Assembly: GCA_963820995.1 (NCBI GenBank)
Contig: CAWGCL010000002.1
Location: 1 to 64,000, forward strand
Length of the DNA stretch: 64,000 bases
Source of the DNA: JAGTVG01 sp963820995
Lineage (GTDB): Bacteria > Bacteroidota > Bacteroidia > Cytophagales > Cyclobacteriaceae
Direction of reading: 5' to 3'
Positions 18,736 to 28,541 of this stretch are shown here, piece by piece. The notes below the pieces were generated by a model. That model was given only the letters and a program-made list of their open reading frames with translations. It did no database searches and had not been told where the DNA came from. A program made the translations under genes and the position numbers. Positions within the stretch are counted from its first letter, which is position 1. Each line of letters starts with the position of its first letter.

Positions 18736-19628
18736 GATTTTTTTGAAAGGAAGTTAAAACTTAAAAGATCGAAGTATTGGTGTTCCGGGAGCTCATCAAA
18801 TACATATCCCAGTTTTAATCCATTTGGTCTTTCTCCAAATTGTAAGGTTGGGTATCTTTTCTTAAGAATTTTAAAATGATTTGATTTCTTTCCCAGGTAT
18901 CCCCAAACATAGAAATGATCTTTCTTTAAATTAATGGAAAGCTCTTTAATTACATAATCAGCATACCGTATATAATCGTCAAACTGTTTGACTGGGAATT
19001 GATTGTAAAACTTGAATTTACCCTTCTTAAAAACTGTAATATGTAAAACGAATCTGTCAAGATATAAACATACATTGGTGCCATCCTTCCCTTCAAAATA
19101 TCTATTATATCCGTTAATAAAGGAGCTACTTTGATGAAAATACTGTATCTGTTTTGATTTATAGGTTTTGTCAATAAATGAGATCACCTGATTACTTACT
19201 GCAAAAGTATTTACCAGCGAAAGATCCTTATAAAAGTTATGAAAGCATTCATGCTGCTGGCCATCAAGAGGAGCATTAATTGCTATATAATCCTTTGTGT
19301 TTTCCTCAACGAAAAGGTCTTTTGGGACTATCGAGAACCTTTTATTTTTTACAAGAACTTTAATTTTATTCCAGAATCCGGCCAATAAAAGGTGATGATC
19401 GTCAAAAAGGCAGTCAAGACATTCTACACTTTCGACCTGATTGGTGACGGTAGGCATGACGTAATCCTCAATTAAAAGGACCCGGTTTTTCCTTGAATCA
19501 GTAATACATAATTGAATATCACTGAACCCAGCCTGAAGCATTAGGTTATAATGCTCTAGATCATCAATGTTGAATTTGGGGTCTTTTGCTTTACGTAATA
19601 ACCTGAATTGTGTTGAAGAAACAGTCAA
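18732..19628 (-). CDS. DUF3822 family protein
   Basis: 298-residue soluble protein placed directly before coaD, as in many Bacteroidota, which is the main ground for the family call. It has conserved-looking pieces such as DLEHYNLMLQAGFSDIQLCI, LVNTFAVSNQVISFID and FKFYNQFPVK-FDDYIRYADYVI, and ends in a hydrophobic DLLSFNFLSKKS tail. The molecular role is unknown. The gene upstream ends three bases before this start, so a three-gene operon with coaD is likely. Confidence 0.78.
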   Translation of the reverse strand: MTVSSTQFRLLRKAKDPKFNIDDLEHYNLMLQAGFSDIQLCITDSRKNRVLLIEDYVMPTVTNQVESVECLDCLFDDHHLLLAGFWNKIKVLVKNKRFSIVPKDLFVEENTKDYIAINAPLDGQQHECFHNFYKDLSLVNTFAVSNQVISFIDKTYKSKQIQYFHQSSSFINGYNRYFEGKDGTNVCLYLDRFVLHITVFKKGKFKFYNQFPVKQFDDYIRYADYVIKELSINLKKDHFYVWGYLGKKSNHFKILKKRYPTLQFGERPNGLKLGYVFDELPEHQYFDLLSFNFLSKKS

Positions 19629-19631
19629 AAT

Positions 19632-20423
19632 TTATTCCCAATTTCCTGCAATGGTTACATCTGTTCTTGATCCTACGCGCAATGCTTTCTCGTTGTTATT
19701 TTTCCTTCTCTCAGGATTAACCGGACTTATATCCTTAACTTCAAAAACATCGATCCACACACCACTTCGGTTAATTTTATCAGCAAATATATCGAATTTC
19801 TTTTCTGTACCAGGGATATATGGTAAGCGTGAAAGGTCCATAGTCATAGGGTATTTGTGTCTGACCATTTCTGCAATATTATCTCCCTTGTTCACTTTTG
19901 AGCTTGGTTTAACATATAACTCGGTAACAACCCCTTCATATTGCGAACGAACTTTAAAGAGCCTTTCAGAAGTCTGTAAAGTATACAGCTGGAAATTCTT
20001 TGTGATTTCATCCCCAACTTTAAAATTCATAGTTTGAATTGCTCCGGTATCGCTGGCGAGGAGAAGATATAATTCTGTAAATACAAATTCCTTGGCACTC
20101 ATGTTACCAACGGTATCTATATGAACAATTATTTCTTCAGTACCATATTCCTTGGGAATGATTTCTTCTCTTCTTTCAGTAATGTAAATTGTACCGGAAT
20201 CTAAAAAACTAATAAGAGAGTCCCAATCGGAAGTATACTTCCCATGGACCAATTGATAAGCTACCTCTGTATCCCTGATAAGCTTTAGTTTTTCAATGAT
20301 ATTGGTTTCAGTTCTTGTAATATAGGCTTCCTCGTCAATTACGGATTTTACGCTATCAACAAGATAGTAACCAAGGTAGGCAGCTACTACTAAAAATACG
20401 ATAGATAATATTCTCGTTATCAT
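19632..20423 (-). CDS. Membrane-anchored protein of unknown function
   Basis: 263 residues with one N-terminal membrane segment (ILSIVFLVVAAYLGYYLV) and a long exported part. Residues 45-70 (LKLIRDTEVAYQLVHGKYTSDW) resemble the conserved patch just after the helix in pilin-like proteins. Further on, SQYEGVVTELYVKPSSKVNKG has the rhythm of a barrel-sandwich (lipoyl/HlyD-like) hairpin, but no attachment Lys is obvious. I do not recognise the family. It lies first in the operon with DUF3822 and coaD. Confidence 0.6.
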   Translation of the reverse strand: MITRILSIVFLVVAAYLGYYLVDSVKSVIDEEAYITRTETNIIEKLKLIRDTEVAYQLVHGKYTSDWDSLISFLDSGTIYITERREEIIPKEYGTEEIIVHIDTVGNMSAKEFVFTELYLLLASDTGAIQTMNFKVGDEITKNFQLYTLQTSERLFKVRSQYEGVVTELYVKPSSKVNKGDNIAEMVRHKYPMTMDLSRLPYIPGTEKKFDIFADKINRSGVWIDVFEVKDISPVNPERRKNNNEKALRVGSRTDVTIAGNWE

Positions 20424-20493
20424 TTTAATGGATTTTATTCTTGTGCAATAATACGGAATTAAAAAATAAAATTACAATATAATTAATTGGGAA

Positions 20494-20988
20494 TTAAGTA
20501 AAATCTTCAAATTTTATATATCCATTCAGGGAAAGCAATTCATTTAAGTTATTCACGATCCTGAGTACGTAATGAAGAGAATCAGGATCAATTTCCCTTA
20601 TTTTATCCATATCTAAAAAGGCCACACGTGCAATTATTTGTTCATCTTTAGGCATTTCAGGATCATATCCCCTTTTAAGATCCCCCTCTAATCGGCTTAC
20701 TTCAAAAAAAAGTTCGATGGCATGTAATGGTGGATTGAGAAACTCATGGGTGAATAAATAACGGTCAACATTTATTTTCAATCCTGTCTCTTCTTCAAAT
20801 TCACGTTGTATGGTCTTCTCAGCACTTTCACCGTATTGCATTCCGCCACCAGGAGGTGCCCAAAGCATTCCATTTTTTCCAATAGACCTGTGCTTTATCA
20901 TTAGGATCTTCCCTTCTTCAATTAATATTCCGCATACTCTTACCCGTAACTTATTCCCAAATTTTTCAATTATCTTTTCGTCCATCAA
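20494..20988 (-). CDS. Nudix hydrolase
   Basis: 164-residue single-domain Nudix protein. RVRVCGILIEEGKILMIKHR leads into WAPPGGGMQYGESAEK, and the full Nudix box GX5EX7REFEEETGL is present with all metal-binding Glu residues. The C-terminal half binds the substrate moiety, which I cannot name. Two adjacent Met codons could start it; 20988 is used. It is separated by 70 bp from the membrane protein downstream. Confidence 0.9.
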   Translation of the reverse strand: MMDEKIIEKFGNKLRVRVCGILIEEGKILMIKHRSIGKNGMLWAPPGGGMQYGESAEKTIQREFEEETGLKINVDRYLFTHEFLNPPLHAIELFFEVSRLEGDLKRGYDPEMPKDEQIIARVAFLDMDKIREIDPDSLHYVLRIVNNLNELLSLNGYIKFEDFT

Positions 20989-21048
20989 AGAATTATGGTT
21001 TATATTCCATAGATTGAAACATATAAAGTTTGAAATTAAATCAACGAT

Positions 21049-22446
21049 TTGCCAAAAATTTCAGAAATACTTGCAAATAAATTTCCATATAGTCCCACCG
21101 GAGACCAGCAGGATTTATTTAAATTGTTTGACCAATTTTTATCTCCGGAGGGGTCTGATACCTTACTGGTAAAAGGATACGCTGGCACTGGAAAAACTTC
21201 TATAATTTCTTCCTTGGTCAGGATATTGCCTCTTTTTAACTACAAATACATGCTGCTTGCCCCTACCGGTAGAGCTGCAAAAGTATTGTCTTTCTATTCC
21301 GAAAGAAAAGCCTTTACAATACATAAGATCATATATAAACTTGAATTAGACAAGAGTACAGGTGAACTGCGTTTCAAGAGGGTTAAGAATTACCGAAAAA
21401 ACACAATATTTTTCATAGATGAATCATCCATGATCTATGATGACCAGCAATTCGGCAAATCTGGTCTGTTGAAAGACCTCACCAGCTTTGTTTTTGAAGA
21501 CCCGTCAAATAAGATCGTTTTTATTGGTGATACCGCTCAATTGCCACCGGTTGGGCAGGAATACAGCGGGGCCCTCGATAAGGAAAATCTGGAATTCAGG
21601 TACAAACTTACAGTTATTGACCACGAATTAAAAGATGTTGTCCGCCAGGAACAGGATTCTGGAATATTGATCAACGCCACTGACTTGAGGGAGAAGATCG
21701 GTCTGGATAATATCGAGGTAAAATTTAATTCAAAATCATTCCGGGATGTATTTAAAATGAATAGTGATAAACTGGAAGATGGTCTTCGCTATGCTTATCA
21801 GAAATTTGGGATTGAAGATAGCATAATTATATGTCAGACCAATAAGCAGGCTAATATGTATAATCAGTTTATTAGAAGAAGTTTATTGTTCTTTGAAAAC
21901 GAAATTGATGCTGGTGACTATATTATGATTGTGAAGAACAATTATTATTGGCTTGATGAAGATTCTGTTGCAGGATTTCTGGCAAACGGGGATTTTGCTG
22001 AAGTCCTGAAAATTTCCAATACTGAAGAGCGATTTGGTATCAGGTTCGCTGACCTAACGCTGAGGCTTATTGATTACCCGGATCATCATGATATAGAAGC
22101 AAAAGTTATTTTAAATACGCTTACTTCAGCAACACCTTCGATGACAAATGAAGAAAGTCAAAAACTCTACGAAAGCGTTGCGGGTCAGTTTGAAGGAGTA
22201 ACAAAAAAAGAGTTTAACCAGGCAATGGCCGAAGACCCATATTTGAATGCCCTCCAGATAAAATTTAAATATGCGATCACATGCCATAAATCTCAGGGGG
22301 GACAGTGGCCGGTGGTTTTTCTTGACCAGGGCTTTCTGAAAATGGAGACACTGGATATTTCCTATTTAAGATGGTTGTATACTGGCATGACAAGGGCAAC
22401 CAAAGAATTGTATTTTGTTAATTTTCATGAAAGCTTCTTTATCTAA
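21049..22446 (+). CDS. RecD-like superfamily 1 DNA helicase / AAA ATPase
   Basis: 465 residues beginning at a TTG codon, the only sensible start before the Walker A motif LLVKGYAGTGKTS near residue 45. It also has LLAPTGRAAKVL (motif Ia), the Walker B-like TIFFIDESSMI, FIGDTAQLPPVG (motif III) and near the end YAITCHKSQGGQWPVVFLDQ with WLYTGMTRATKELYFV (motifs V-VI). It lacks RecB/RecC partners in the window, so it is a stand-alone RecD2-type or Pif1/RecD hybrid helicase. Role in DNA processing inferred. Confidence 0.9.
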   Translation: MPKISEILANKFPYSPTGDQQDLFKLFDQFLSPEGSDTLLVKGYAGTGKTSIISSLVRILPLFNYKYMLLAPTGRAAKVLSFYSERKAFTIHKIIYKLELDKSTGELRFKRVKNYRKNTIFFIDESSMIYDDQQFGKSGLLKDLTSFVFEDPSNKIVFIGDTAQLPPVGQEYSGALDKENLEFRYKLTVIDHELKDVVRQEQDSGILINATDLREKIGLDNIEVKFNSKSFRDVFKMNSDKLEDGLRYAYQKFGIEDSIIICQTNKQANMYNQFIRRSLLFFENEIDAGDYIMIVKNNYYWLDEDSVAGFLANGDFAEVLKISNTEERFGIRFADLTLRLIDYPDHHDIEAKVILNTLTSATPSMTNEESQKLYESVAGQFEGVTKKEFNQAMAEDPYLNALQIKFKYAITCHKSQGGQWPVVFLDQGFLKMETLDISYLRWLYTGMTRATKELYFVNFHESFFI

Positions 22447-22493
22447 TTTCCAGCTTATCCGTATATTTATAAATGGTTCTCATACATTGTAAA

Positions 22494-22889
22494 ATGAAAA
22501 ACATTATTCTACCTATTTTTCTGACATTCATTTCCCTGGGGAATATTATTGCCCAGGATGATAATGGACCTGCCTTCAAATTTATTGAATCAAAACACGA
22601 TTTTGGTGATGTCATTCAGGGTGATGTCGTCGAACATTATTTTGAATTTTCTAATGTGGGAACCTTACCTTTGGTTATATCAAATATTATAACTACCTGT
22701 GGTTGTACGGCTCCCACCTGGCCAAAAGAACCGGTTAAACCGGGAGAAAAAGGAAAGATAAAGATCGTGTTCAATTCAACTGGAAAAATCGGGAAACAGA
22801 ACAAGGTAATTACTATAATTTCAAATACCAGTACTCAAAAAGACCGCTTGTTTATTATGGCCAATGTTATTCCCCGCTCAGGACCATAG
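22494..22889 (+). CDS. DUF1573 secreted protein
   Basis: 131 residues from ATG 22494, which directly precedes a signal peptide (MKNIILPIFLTFISLGNIIAQ). The body is a single DUF1573 immunoglobulin-like domain: HDFGDVIQGDVVEHYFEFSN, then the hallmark TTCGCTAPTWPKEPVKPGEKG, then FNSTGKIGKQNKVITI. The family is abundant in Bacteroidota and presumed structural or adhesive in the periplasm. It follows the helicase by 47 bp and may share its transcript. Confidence 0.92.
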   Translation: MKNIILPIFLTFISLGNIIAQDDNGPAFKFIESKHDFGDVIQGDVVEHYFEFSNVGTLPLVISNIITTCGCTAPTWPKEPVKPGEKGKIKIVFNSTGKIGKQNKVITIISNTSTQKDRLFIMANVIPRSGP

Positions 22890-22984
22890 TCCTACTAAGC
22901 CTGCTTGCATGTATATAATATTCTCAAATCGATACGAATTTATCTATACTAGGCCCTTTAATATTAAGAATCGGTTTTTATGGC

Positions 22985-23821
22985 TCAATTTATCGAACCA
23001 ATTGTAAACACATCATAGCCATTATCAACACCCATTTGCATGGCCGGCTGAATCTCCATGATCGCACCCCCCCAGTAGTTAAAATCAAAATTATACGGTG
23101 TCTCAAACCAGCTTTCTATGTTCATTATGATCTCTATATCTATAGACTGGTCTTTCTTTAGTTTGAAGGAAGATGCGGGTAGATTAACAGTAAAATAATT
23201 CTGCACATAAGCATATATAGAATCAAAGTTTATCTCATCGCCTTTATATAGTTGTCCTATCCCTAAATGGAAGTTATAAAATTGTTCATCATTATTTTCA
23301 TCCAGCCATTTCCCGTTAATCATCATGTAGTGGTATCCTCCTCCTAAAATATCTGGCCACAACATTTTATCTTCAGGAGGATTTACGAACATAAACGATT
23401 CATTTTTTTCTTCCGGAATCCCAAAAATAAAGGTTATTGAATCGTAACTACCTGCAGGGATATCATCAAATATTTCCCATTTAAGTGTTGAAGGAATGGC
23501 TAACTCTACATAGTGAATATCCTTCCAATCATCAATCAGAAACTTTTCCCCTCCGGATCGATGCAATGTCACATCACTGATAAAATACATTATTTCATTT
23601 ACCTCATAGGGATTTCCGGCTGCATTTACATACATCATCGAATCCAGTTGAATAGGTTTTTGATCTACGTGATGGGTGAATGTAAATGTAATTTTCCCAG
23701 TTTCGGGAAGGATCTCAGGTTCTTTATCCGATCCATCACTACAAGAAATCAAAACCAATCCTGACAAGCATATGACTATCAGGGCAATTGACAAAACTAA
23801 AATTTGCTTAGAAATGTGCAT
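22985..23821 (-). CDS. MbnP-like lipoprotein (possible copper handling)
   Basis: 278 residues from ATG 23821, giving a lipoprotein signal with lipobox LISC in LSGLVLISCSDGS. The body matches the MbnP-like family: GKITFTFTHHVDQKPI, NEIMYFISDVTLH, DIPAGSYDSITFIFGIP and WPDILGGGYHYM. Family members pair with TonB receptors and often with cytochrome-c peroxidase-like MbnH, which is absent here. The start overlaps the receptor stop by 14 bases, so the two are made together. Copper binding is inferred from the family and from the receptor motif. Confidence 0.8.
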   Translation of the reverse strand: MHISKQILVLSIALIVICLSGLVLISCSDGSDKEPEILPETGKITFTFTHHVDQKPIQLDSMMYVNAAGNPYEVNEIMYFISDVTLHRSGGEKFLIDDWKDIHYVELAIPSTLKWEIFDDIPAGSYDSITFIFGIPEEKNESFMFVNPPEDKMLWPDILGGGYHYMMINGKWLDENNDEQFYNFHLGIGQLYKGDEINFDSIYAYVQNYFTVNLPASSFKLKKDQSIDIEIIMNIESWFETPYNFDFNYWGGAIMEIQPAMQMGVDNGYDVFTIGSIN

Positions 23822-25925
23822 ATATCGATGCAAAGAATACCCTTCCCGGTTCATACAGATTTTCGTTTGATCCAATAATCCTTCGATTTAAATGCTCGAA
23901 ATACCCACGGTCGAAAATATTTGATATTCCGGTATTCAATTCTACAAATCTCGCAATTTCCCATCTAATTGAGAAATCCAATAATGCAAATCCCGGGGTT
24001 TCCTGTTCATAAAAAGCCAGCGACACATGCCGCTGAGGTGCCACCATTCTCAGTTTTATATTAGGCACTAGTTTTCCCTTAATAAACTTATAATACATAT
24101 TTATTGTCGCCTCAAATGGAGGAATTTCCGGTACTGCATCATTGTTGAGGATAACTTCATCCACAACTTCCCCATCTGAAATGATGTATTTGGTAACTTC
24201 AGGTACTACACCATAGGTAAGGGCAGCGATCACACTTCCACCAAATTTATAGTTTTCAGGTGAATTATAGCCAAATTCAAAGCCAGTTGAGATAATATGA
24301 TCTGTATTATTAAATTGTTTAACTCCCAACACACCCTGAGACTGTGGTGTTACTACGGAGGGAGGTACCAGGTTACCTGTTATAAAATCCTGAACATAAG
24401 AATAGAAGAGATTTAGGGACAACTGACCAAAATTTTCGTGCCTGTATTGAAGGGTAAGATCTATTTCATTATTCGTCTCAGGATGCAGCTGGGGATTCCC
24501 CAGATAATCATACCGGTCATAACCAACCGGGAGGAGTTTAATGTATCTTTCAAGCATATTGGGACTTCGTGTACCACGCCCAAAAGCCAGTGAAATATCG
24601 AGGTTAGAATTGATTCTTCTTGTGATTCCAATACTAAAACTCAGGTTAGTAAATTGTGAATGCACATTTGAAAAGTATTCAATTCCATCTTTAACGATTT
24701 CAAGCGTATCCCCGGATGTGGATTTATTGAAATCTGCCCGGATACTGGCATTCAATTCATACGCTGAAAAAAAAGTATAATATTCCATAAATATCCCGGC
24801 GTTGCGGATTTGTGCATCCAACCATAGATTGGACACTTTGGTTGAGATGGTACCCATCATTTCCATTGTTCCTGTACGTTTTCCGTCCTTCCAGATATTC
24901 TCATAATCAAGCCCACCCAGCAGCCGGTGTTTTGAGAATTGAAATGTAGCTTCTGCTCTTCCACCGGTGTTGGTCGCATTAACATCCGCCACCATTAACA
25001 TCGATTTAACCGAGGGACGCCGGCTGTTGTCCATGATGTGATGAACATTTGAATGATATACTTTTGCAATAAGTCTTTTTAATACGGGCGAAAGGTTCTT
25101 CGCCTTGTAATCCAATGATAAAATATGCGTATCATCAGATACTTCATCCATCGGTAATGATGGATAAAGCACATCCCTGCCATGGACGCCATCATAAGAC
25201 AACTGGATCATCTGATTGGGCTTGATAGAATATCCCAGCTTTGCCAGGTAATTGTATTTGGTAAATGATGAATTCACTGACACTTCACCATCGTCCCCGC
25301 TGCCGCTATTATAATTCCCGTAATTCCTGTATCCCCCTGACAATATAAAGTGATACTTTTCATCTCCTCCATATAACGAACCATGAATTTTTTCACCATT
25401 CCAATTGGATTCGAATCCATACTGTACATTTCCATGTATTTCAAAATCATCGTATGATCTGGGCATCTCAGAAACAAGATTTATTACACCCCCGAATGAA
25501 GGACCATATTTTAACAGGTATGGTCCTTTGACAATCTCAATATTTCCAATATCTTCTGTTTCAATCCGTGCTGAAACGGGATCCATTCGGTTAGGACATC
25601 CATTCTCTATCTTGACACCATTATTAAGGACCACATTCAATTGGCTGAACTTGTACCCCCTGACTACAGGGTCTAAATTGGCTCCTCCTTTTCTTATCCC
25701 CGAGACATTTGGTAAAGATCTGAGATAGTCGCCGACATCTCGGACCTGTTTGTTTTTGAGCTCCTTTCTCGAAATATAGTTAGTTGCTACATAACTTACT
25801 CTGGGAATTCTTTCATCTTTTATGATCACGGAATCAAGAATGATTGTACGGCCAACCTCCTGGCTATATAAGGAATGTCCAGCGAGAATAGTAAGACAAA
25901 ATGATATAACCTTAAAAACATTCAC
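23808..25925 (-). CDS. TonB-dependent outer-membrane receptor, OprC/NosA-like
   Basis: 705 residues with a signal peptide (MNVFKVISFCLTILAGHSLYSQ). The plug domain follows: RDVGDYLRSLPNVSGIRKGG, DPVVRGYKFSQLNV and VEIVKGP-type IEIVKGPYLLKYG. The remainder is a 22-strand barrel ending in FASIYAHF with a terminal aromatic. The motif NGCPNRMDPVS near residue 115 resembles the Cys/Met-containing segment of copper receptors such as NosA/OprC. With the MbnP-like lipoprotein it may form a copper-uptake pair. Substrate is inferred, not shown. Confidence 0.85.
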   Translation of the reverse strand: MNVFKVISFCLTILAGHSLYSQEVGRTIILDSVIIKDERIPRVSYVATNYISRKELKNKQVRDVGDYLRSLPNVSGIRKGGANLDPVVRGYKFSQLNVVLNNGVKIENGCPNRMDPVSARIETEDIGNIEIVKGPYLLKYGPSFGGVINLVSEMPRSYDDFEIHGNVQYGFESNWNGEKIHGSLYGGDEKYHFILSGGYRNYGNYNSGSGDDGEVSVNSSFTKYNYLAKLGYSIKPNQMIQLSYDGVHGRDVLYPSLPMDEVSDDTHILSLDYKAKNLSPVLKRLIAKVYHSNVHHIMDNSRRPSVKSMLMVADVNATNTGGRAEATFQFSKHRLLGGLDYENIWKDGKRTGTMEMMGTISTKVSNLWLDAQIRNAGIFMEYYTFFSAYELNASIRADFNKSTSGDTLEIVKDGIEYFSNVHSQFTNLSFSIGITRRINSNLDISLAFGRGTRSPNMLERYIKLLPVGYDRYDYLGNPQLHPETNNEIDLTLQYRHENFGQLSLNLFYSYVQDFITGNLVPPSVVTPQSQGVLGVKQFNNTDHIISTGFEFGYNSPENYKFGGSVIAALTYGVVPEVTKYIISDGEVVDEVILNNDAVPEIPPFEATINMYYKFIKGKLVPNIKLRMVAPQRHVSLAFYEQETPGFALLDFSIRWEIARFVELNTGISNIFDRGYFEHLNRRIIGSNENLYEPGRVFFASIYAHF

Positions 25926-26165
25926 AACAATAAAAAAACTAATTTGGCTATAAAAATTTATTCAAACGGTTCTTAGGCTCGATAGAACTATCTATACAGA
26001 TGCCTTCTATATAAAAGACCATTTATTTATCTGATCCCCCCAATTCTACTGATAAAAATATGCGGAAATTTGAGTTATCATCCAGGCAATGGTTTACTGA
26101 GAAATGTATACAATGATTGAACCATATTAATTACCAGGAGGATTTTATTTAAGCCTAATATGGTT

Positions 26166-26834
26166 TTATTTTCTTGATCCGAAAACGCCCGTTCCGATCC
26201 TGATCATTGTTGAGCCCTGATCCAGAGCAATTTTATAATCCCCTGACATTCCTATAGAAAGTTCCCTGAGATCTATGATGTTGTTCTGAAATTGATTTGA
26301 AGCTTTGATAAGCAATTCCTTTATATATCTGAATTCCTTCCCTATCTGAGCAGTGTCGTTCGTATAGGTAGCCATACCCATTAATCCCACAATCCTTATA
26401 TTCTCAAAATCCGATTTACTCACATCCTCAAGTAATGAAAACAGCCCTTCTTCCGTCAGGCCAAACTTGGTTTCCTCTTCAGCTATGTGTACCTGAAGAA
26501 GGCAGGATATTACGCGATCAAACCGGGAACCCTGTTTATTGATCTCTTTCAGTAGCTTGAAACTATCAACAGAATGGATCAGGTTTATAAAAGGGGCAAT
26601 TTGTTTTACTTTATTGGATTGAAGGTGGCCTACCATATGCCATTCAATGTCTGAAGGCAATTGCGGATGTTTATCTACCAGTTCCTGGACCTTGTTTTCA
26701 CCAAAGACTCTTTGCCCGGCATCATAAGCATCCTGAATAATTGTTATTGGTTTAGTTTTGCTGATGGCTACTAATTTGCAATTCCTTTCACCTATCTCAG
26801 TTAAATATCTATTTATATTATCGGCTATATTCAT
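26166..26834 (-). CDS. YggS-type PLP-binding homeostasis protein
   Basis: Small fold-type III PLP protein that tunes free PLP and amino-acid balance; no catalysis is established. About 222 residues from ATG 26834; a TTG two codons earlier is less likely. Conserved features are KLVAISKTKP with the PLP-binding Lys, VFGENKVQELVDK, IEWHMVGHLQSNKVKQI, the HSVDS motif, LSIGMSGDYKIALDQGSTMIRIGTGVFG at the C-terminus (read as two motifs). Stands alone, convergent with nothing. Confidence 0.95.
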   Translation of the reverse strand: MNIADNINRYLTEIGERNCKLVAISKTKPITIIQDAYDAGQRVFGENKVQELVDKHPQLPSDIEWHMVGHLQSNKVKQIAPFINLIHSVDSFKLLKEINKQGSRFDRVISCLLQVHIAEEETKFGLTEEGLFSLLEDVSKSDFENIRIVGLMGMATYTNDTAQIGKEFRYIKELLIKASNQFQNNIIDLRELSIGMSGDYKIALDQGSTMIRIGTGVFGSRK

Positions 26835-27007
26835 AATCAAATAATAATTCTATATTTACTCTTATATTAAATATATTCATAAAAATAATTTGATATTTCC
26901 GTAAACATGTTTTTAATCCATTTTATTTATTCTATCTGGCTAAATGAACTTATGATTTAGTTTAAAGCATCAATTTCGGAATTCTATAATAATGTATCTA
27001 TGCTGTA

Positions 27008-27637
27008 ATGGTTGAGTTGTACAAAGGATTACTTTTTGGACTTTTACTCTCCTTTCTCCTGGGTCCCGTTTTTTTTGCCCTGCTTCAGACCAGTATTGAA
27101 AAAGGATTTAAGGCGGGTGTTTTTATGGCTATCGGTGTTTCCTTAAGTGATTCGTTTTATATGTTCCTTACGTATACTGGTGTTTCTTTTTTATCAGAGA
27201 ATATCCAGGTAAAATTCATTTTAGGTCTTATTGGATCGTTGATCATGGTGGGTTTAGGATTGTTCACCTTCCTGAAACCGGTACCGAAAAAAGGCTTGAA
27301 ACAACCACACTTTACATCCAACAATTATTTCCGTAAAATATTAAAAGGTTTCATCCTTAACAGTATAAATCCATTTATATTAATATTCTGGCTGGGAGTT
27401 GCCGGGATGATCACCATTGAACTTCATTATTCATTTGATCAGGCATTTCTATTTTATGTGGGAGTGATCTTTATGGTATTAAGCGCTGATATTACCAAAT
27501 CATTCCTTGCAAATAAATTACGTGATCTGATAACACCAAGGTTTATGAAAATACTGAACCGGTCTGTTGGAATGGGATTGATCCTTTTTGGCTTCAGGTT
27601 ATTATATTATGCTTTTGAAATTAAAGCCCTGATGTGA
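27008..27637 (+). CDS. LysE family translocator
   Basis: 209-residue membrane protein with about six hydrophobic segments. The N-terminal GLLFGLLLSFLLGPVFFALLQ and IEKGFKAGVFMAIGVSLSD carry the family signature. FILNSINPFILIFWLG in the second half matches the repeat seen in LysE/RhtB proteins. Probable exporter of amino acids or related metabolites; substrate unknown. It converges with cdaA, whose stop lies five bases away. Confidence 0.88.
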   Translation: MVELYKGLLFGLLLSFLLGPVFFALLQTSIEKGFKAGVFMAIGVSLSDSFYMFLTYTGVSFLSENIQVKFILGLIGSLIMVGLGLFTFLKPVPKKGLKQPHFTSNNYFRKILKGFILNSINPFILIFWLGVAGMITIELHYSFDQAFLFYVGVIFMVLSADITKSFLANKLRDLITPRFMKILNRSVGMGLILFGFRLLYYAFEIKALM

Positions 27638-27642
27638 TGATA

Positions 27643-28536
27643 TCAGGAAGCAGTTTGAACTTTCCCGGCATCCCCTTCTTCTTTCTTTTCCAGATCAGAA
27701 GTTATTTCATCTTTTAATATATCATTAAATTTCTGTCCTAAGCCTTTTTTATCCTCAGTAAGGTATTCCATAATTTTCTCAGTCATCTCATGGCCGGAAA
27801 GATTATGATAAATCATACCATTCTGAGTAATGGACATTTGTCCAGTCTCTTCCGAGACTACCATTACAAGCGTATCTGTAGCTTCAGACATACCCACAGC
27901 AGCCCGGTGTCTCATACCAAACTGCGCAGGAAGATCTTCTTTTTCAGTAACGGGTAATACACATCTGGCTGCTATAATTTTATTGTTATGAATGATCACA
28001 GCACCATCATGTAAAGGGCTGTATTTATTGAAGATGGATAAAAGAAGTCTTTTTGATAGATCCGCATTGATGACATCTCCAGACTCAGCATAGAATTTTA
28101 GCTCTGTGTCGCGGGAATATACGATTAGTGCACCGGTATTGGCTCCACCCATGGACTTGGCAGCTTCTACTACCTGTTTTACTTTTTCTTCAATATTCTC
28201 ATCATGTCCCCAGAATCCTTTAAAAATACTTTCTCTGTTAAATATTGGAGTTTTCCCCAGCATGAGAAGAAATTTCCTGATTTCCTGCTGGAAAAGGATA
28301 ATAACTGCAATAACTCCAACGCCCATGAACTGATCAAGGATGGAGGATAACAGATCCATATCGATAGCCCTAACAAGAAGGTAAATCAGGTAAAGGAAGA
28401 GGAAACCTAGAAATATCCTTACCGCCACGCTTCCCCGCATCAATTTATACACCTGAAATAAAAGGAAACTTACTGCGGCAATGTCAAACAAATCAACAAG
28501 CCGTACATCAAGAAATCCTATTTGTATCAGATACAT
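27643..28536 (-). CDS. cdaA: Diadenylate cyclase (CdaA/DacA type)
   Basis: Makes the second messenger c-di-AMP from ATP at the inner membrane. The 297 residues start with three membrane segments (residues 1-80), then a DAC domain with the catalytic LHDGAVI, GMRHRAAVGMSEATD and RHR motif, and TLVMVVSEETGQMSI. A charged C-terminal tail of 55 residues follows. It lies five bases after folP, the usual order in Bacteroidota. No c-di-AMP phosphodiesterase is in the window. Confidence 0.95.
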   Translation of the reverse strand: MYLIQIGFLDVRLVDLFDIAAVSFLLFQVYKLMRGSVAVRIFLGFLFLYLIYLLVRAIDMDLLSSILDQFMGVGVIAVIILFQQEIRKFLLMLGKTPIFNRESIFKGFWGHDENIEEKVKQVVEAAKSMGGANTGALIVYSRDTELKFYAESGDVINADLSKRLLLSIFNKYSPLHDGAVIIHNNKIIAARCVLPVTEKEDLPAQFGMRHRAAVGMSEATDTLVMVVSEETGQMSITQNGMIYHNLSGHEMTEKIMEYLTEDKKGLGQKFNDILKDEITSDLEKKEEGDAGKVQTAS

Positions 28537-28541
28537 TATAA

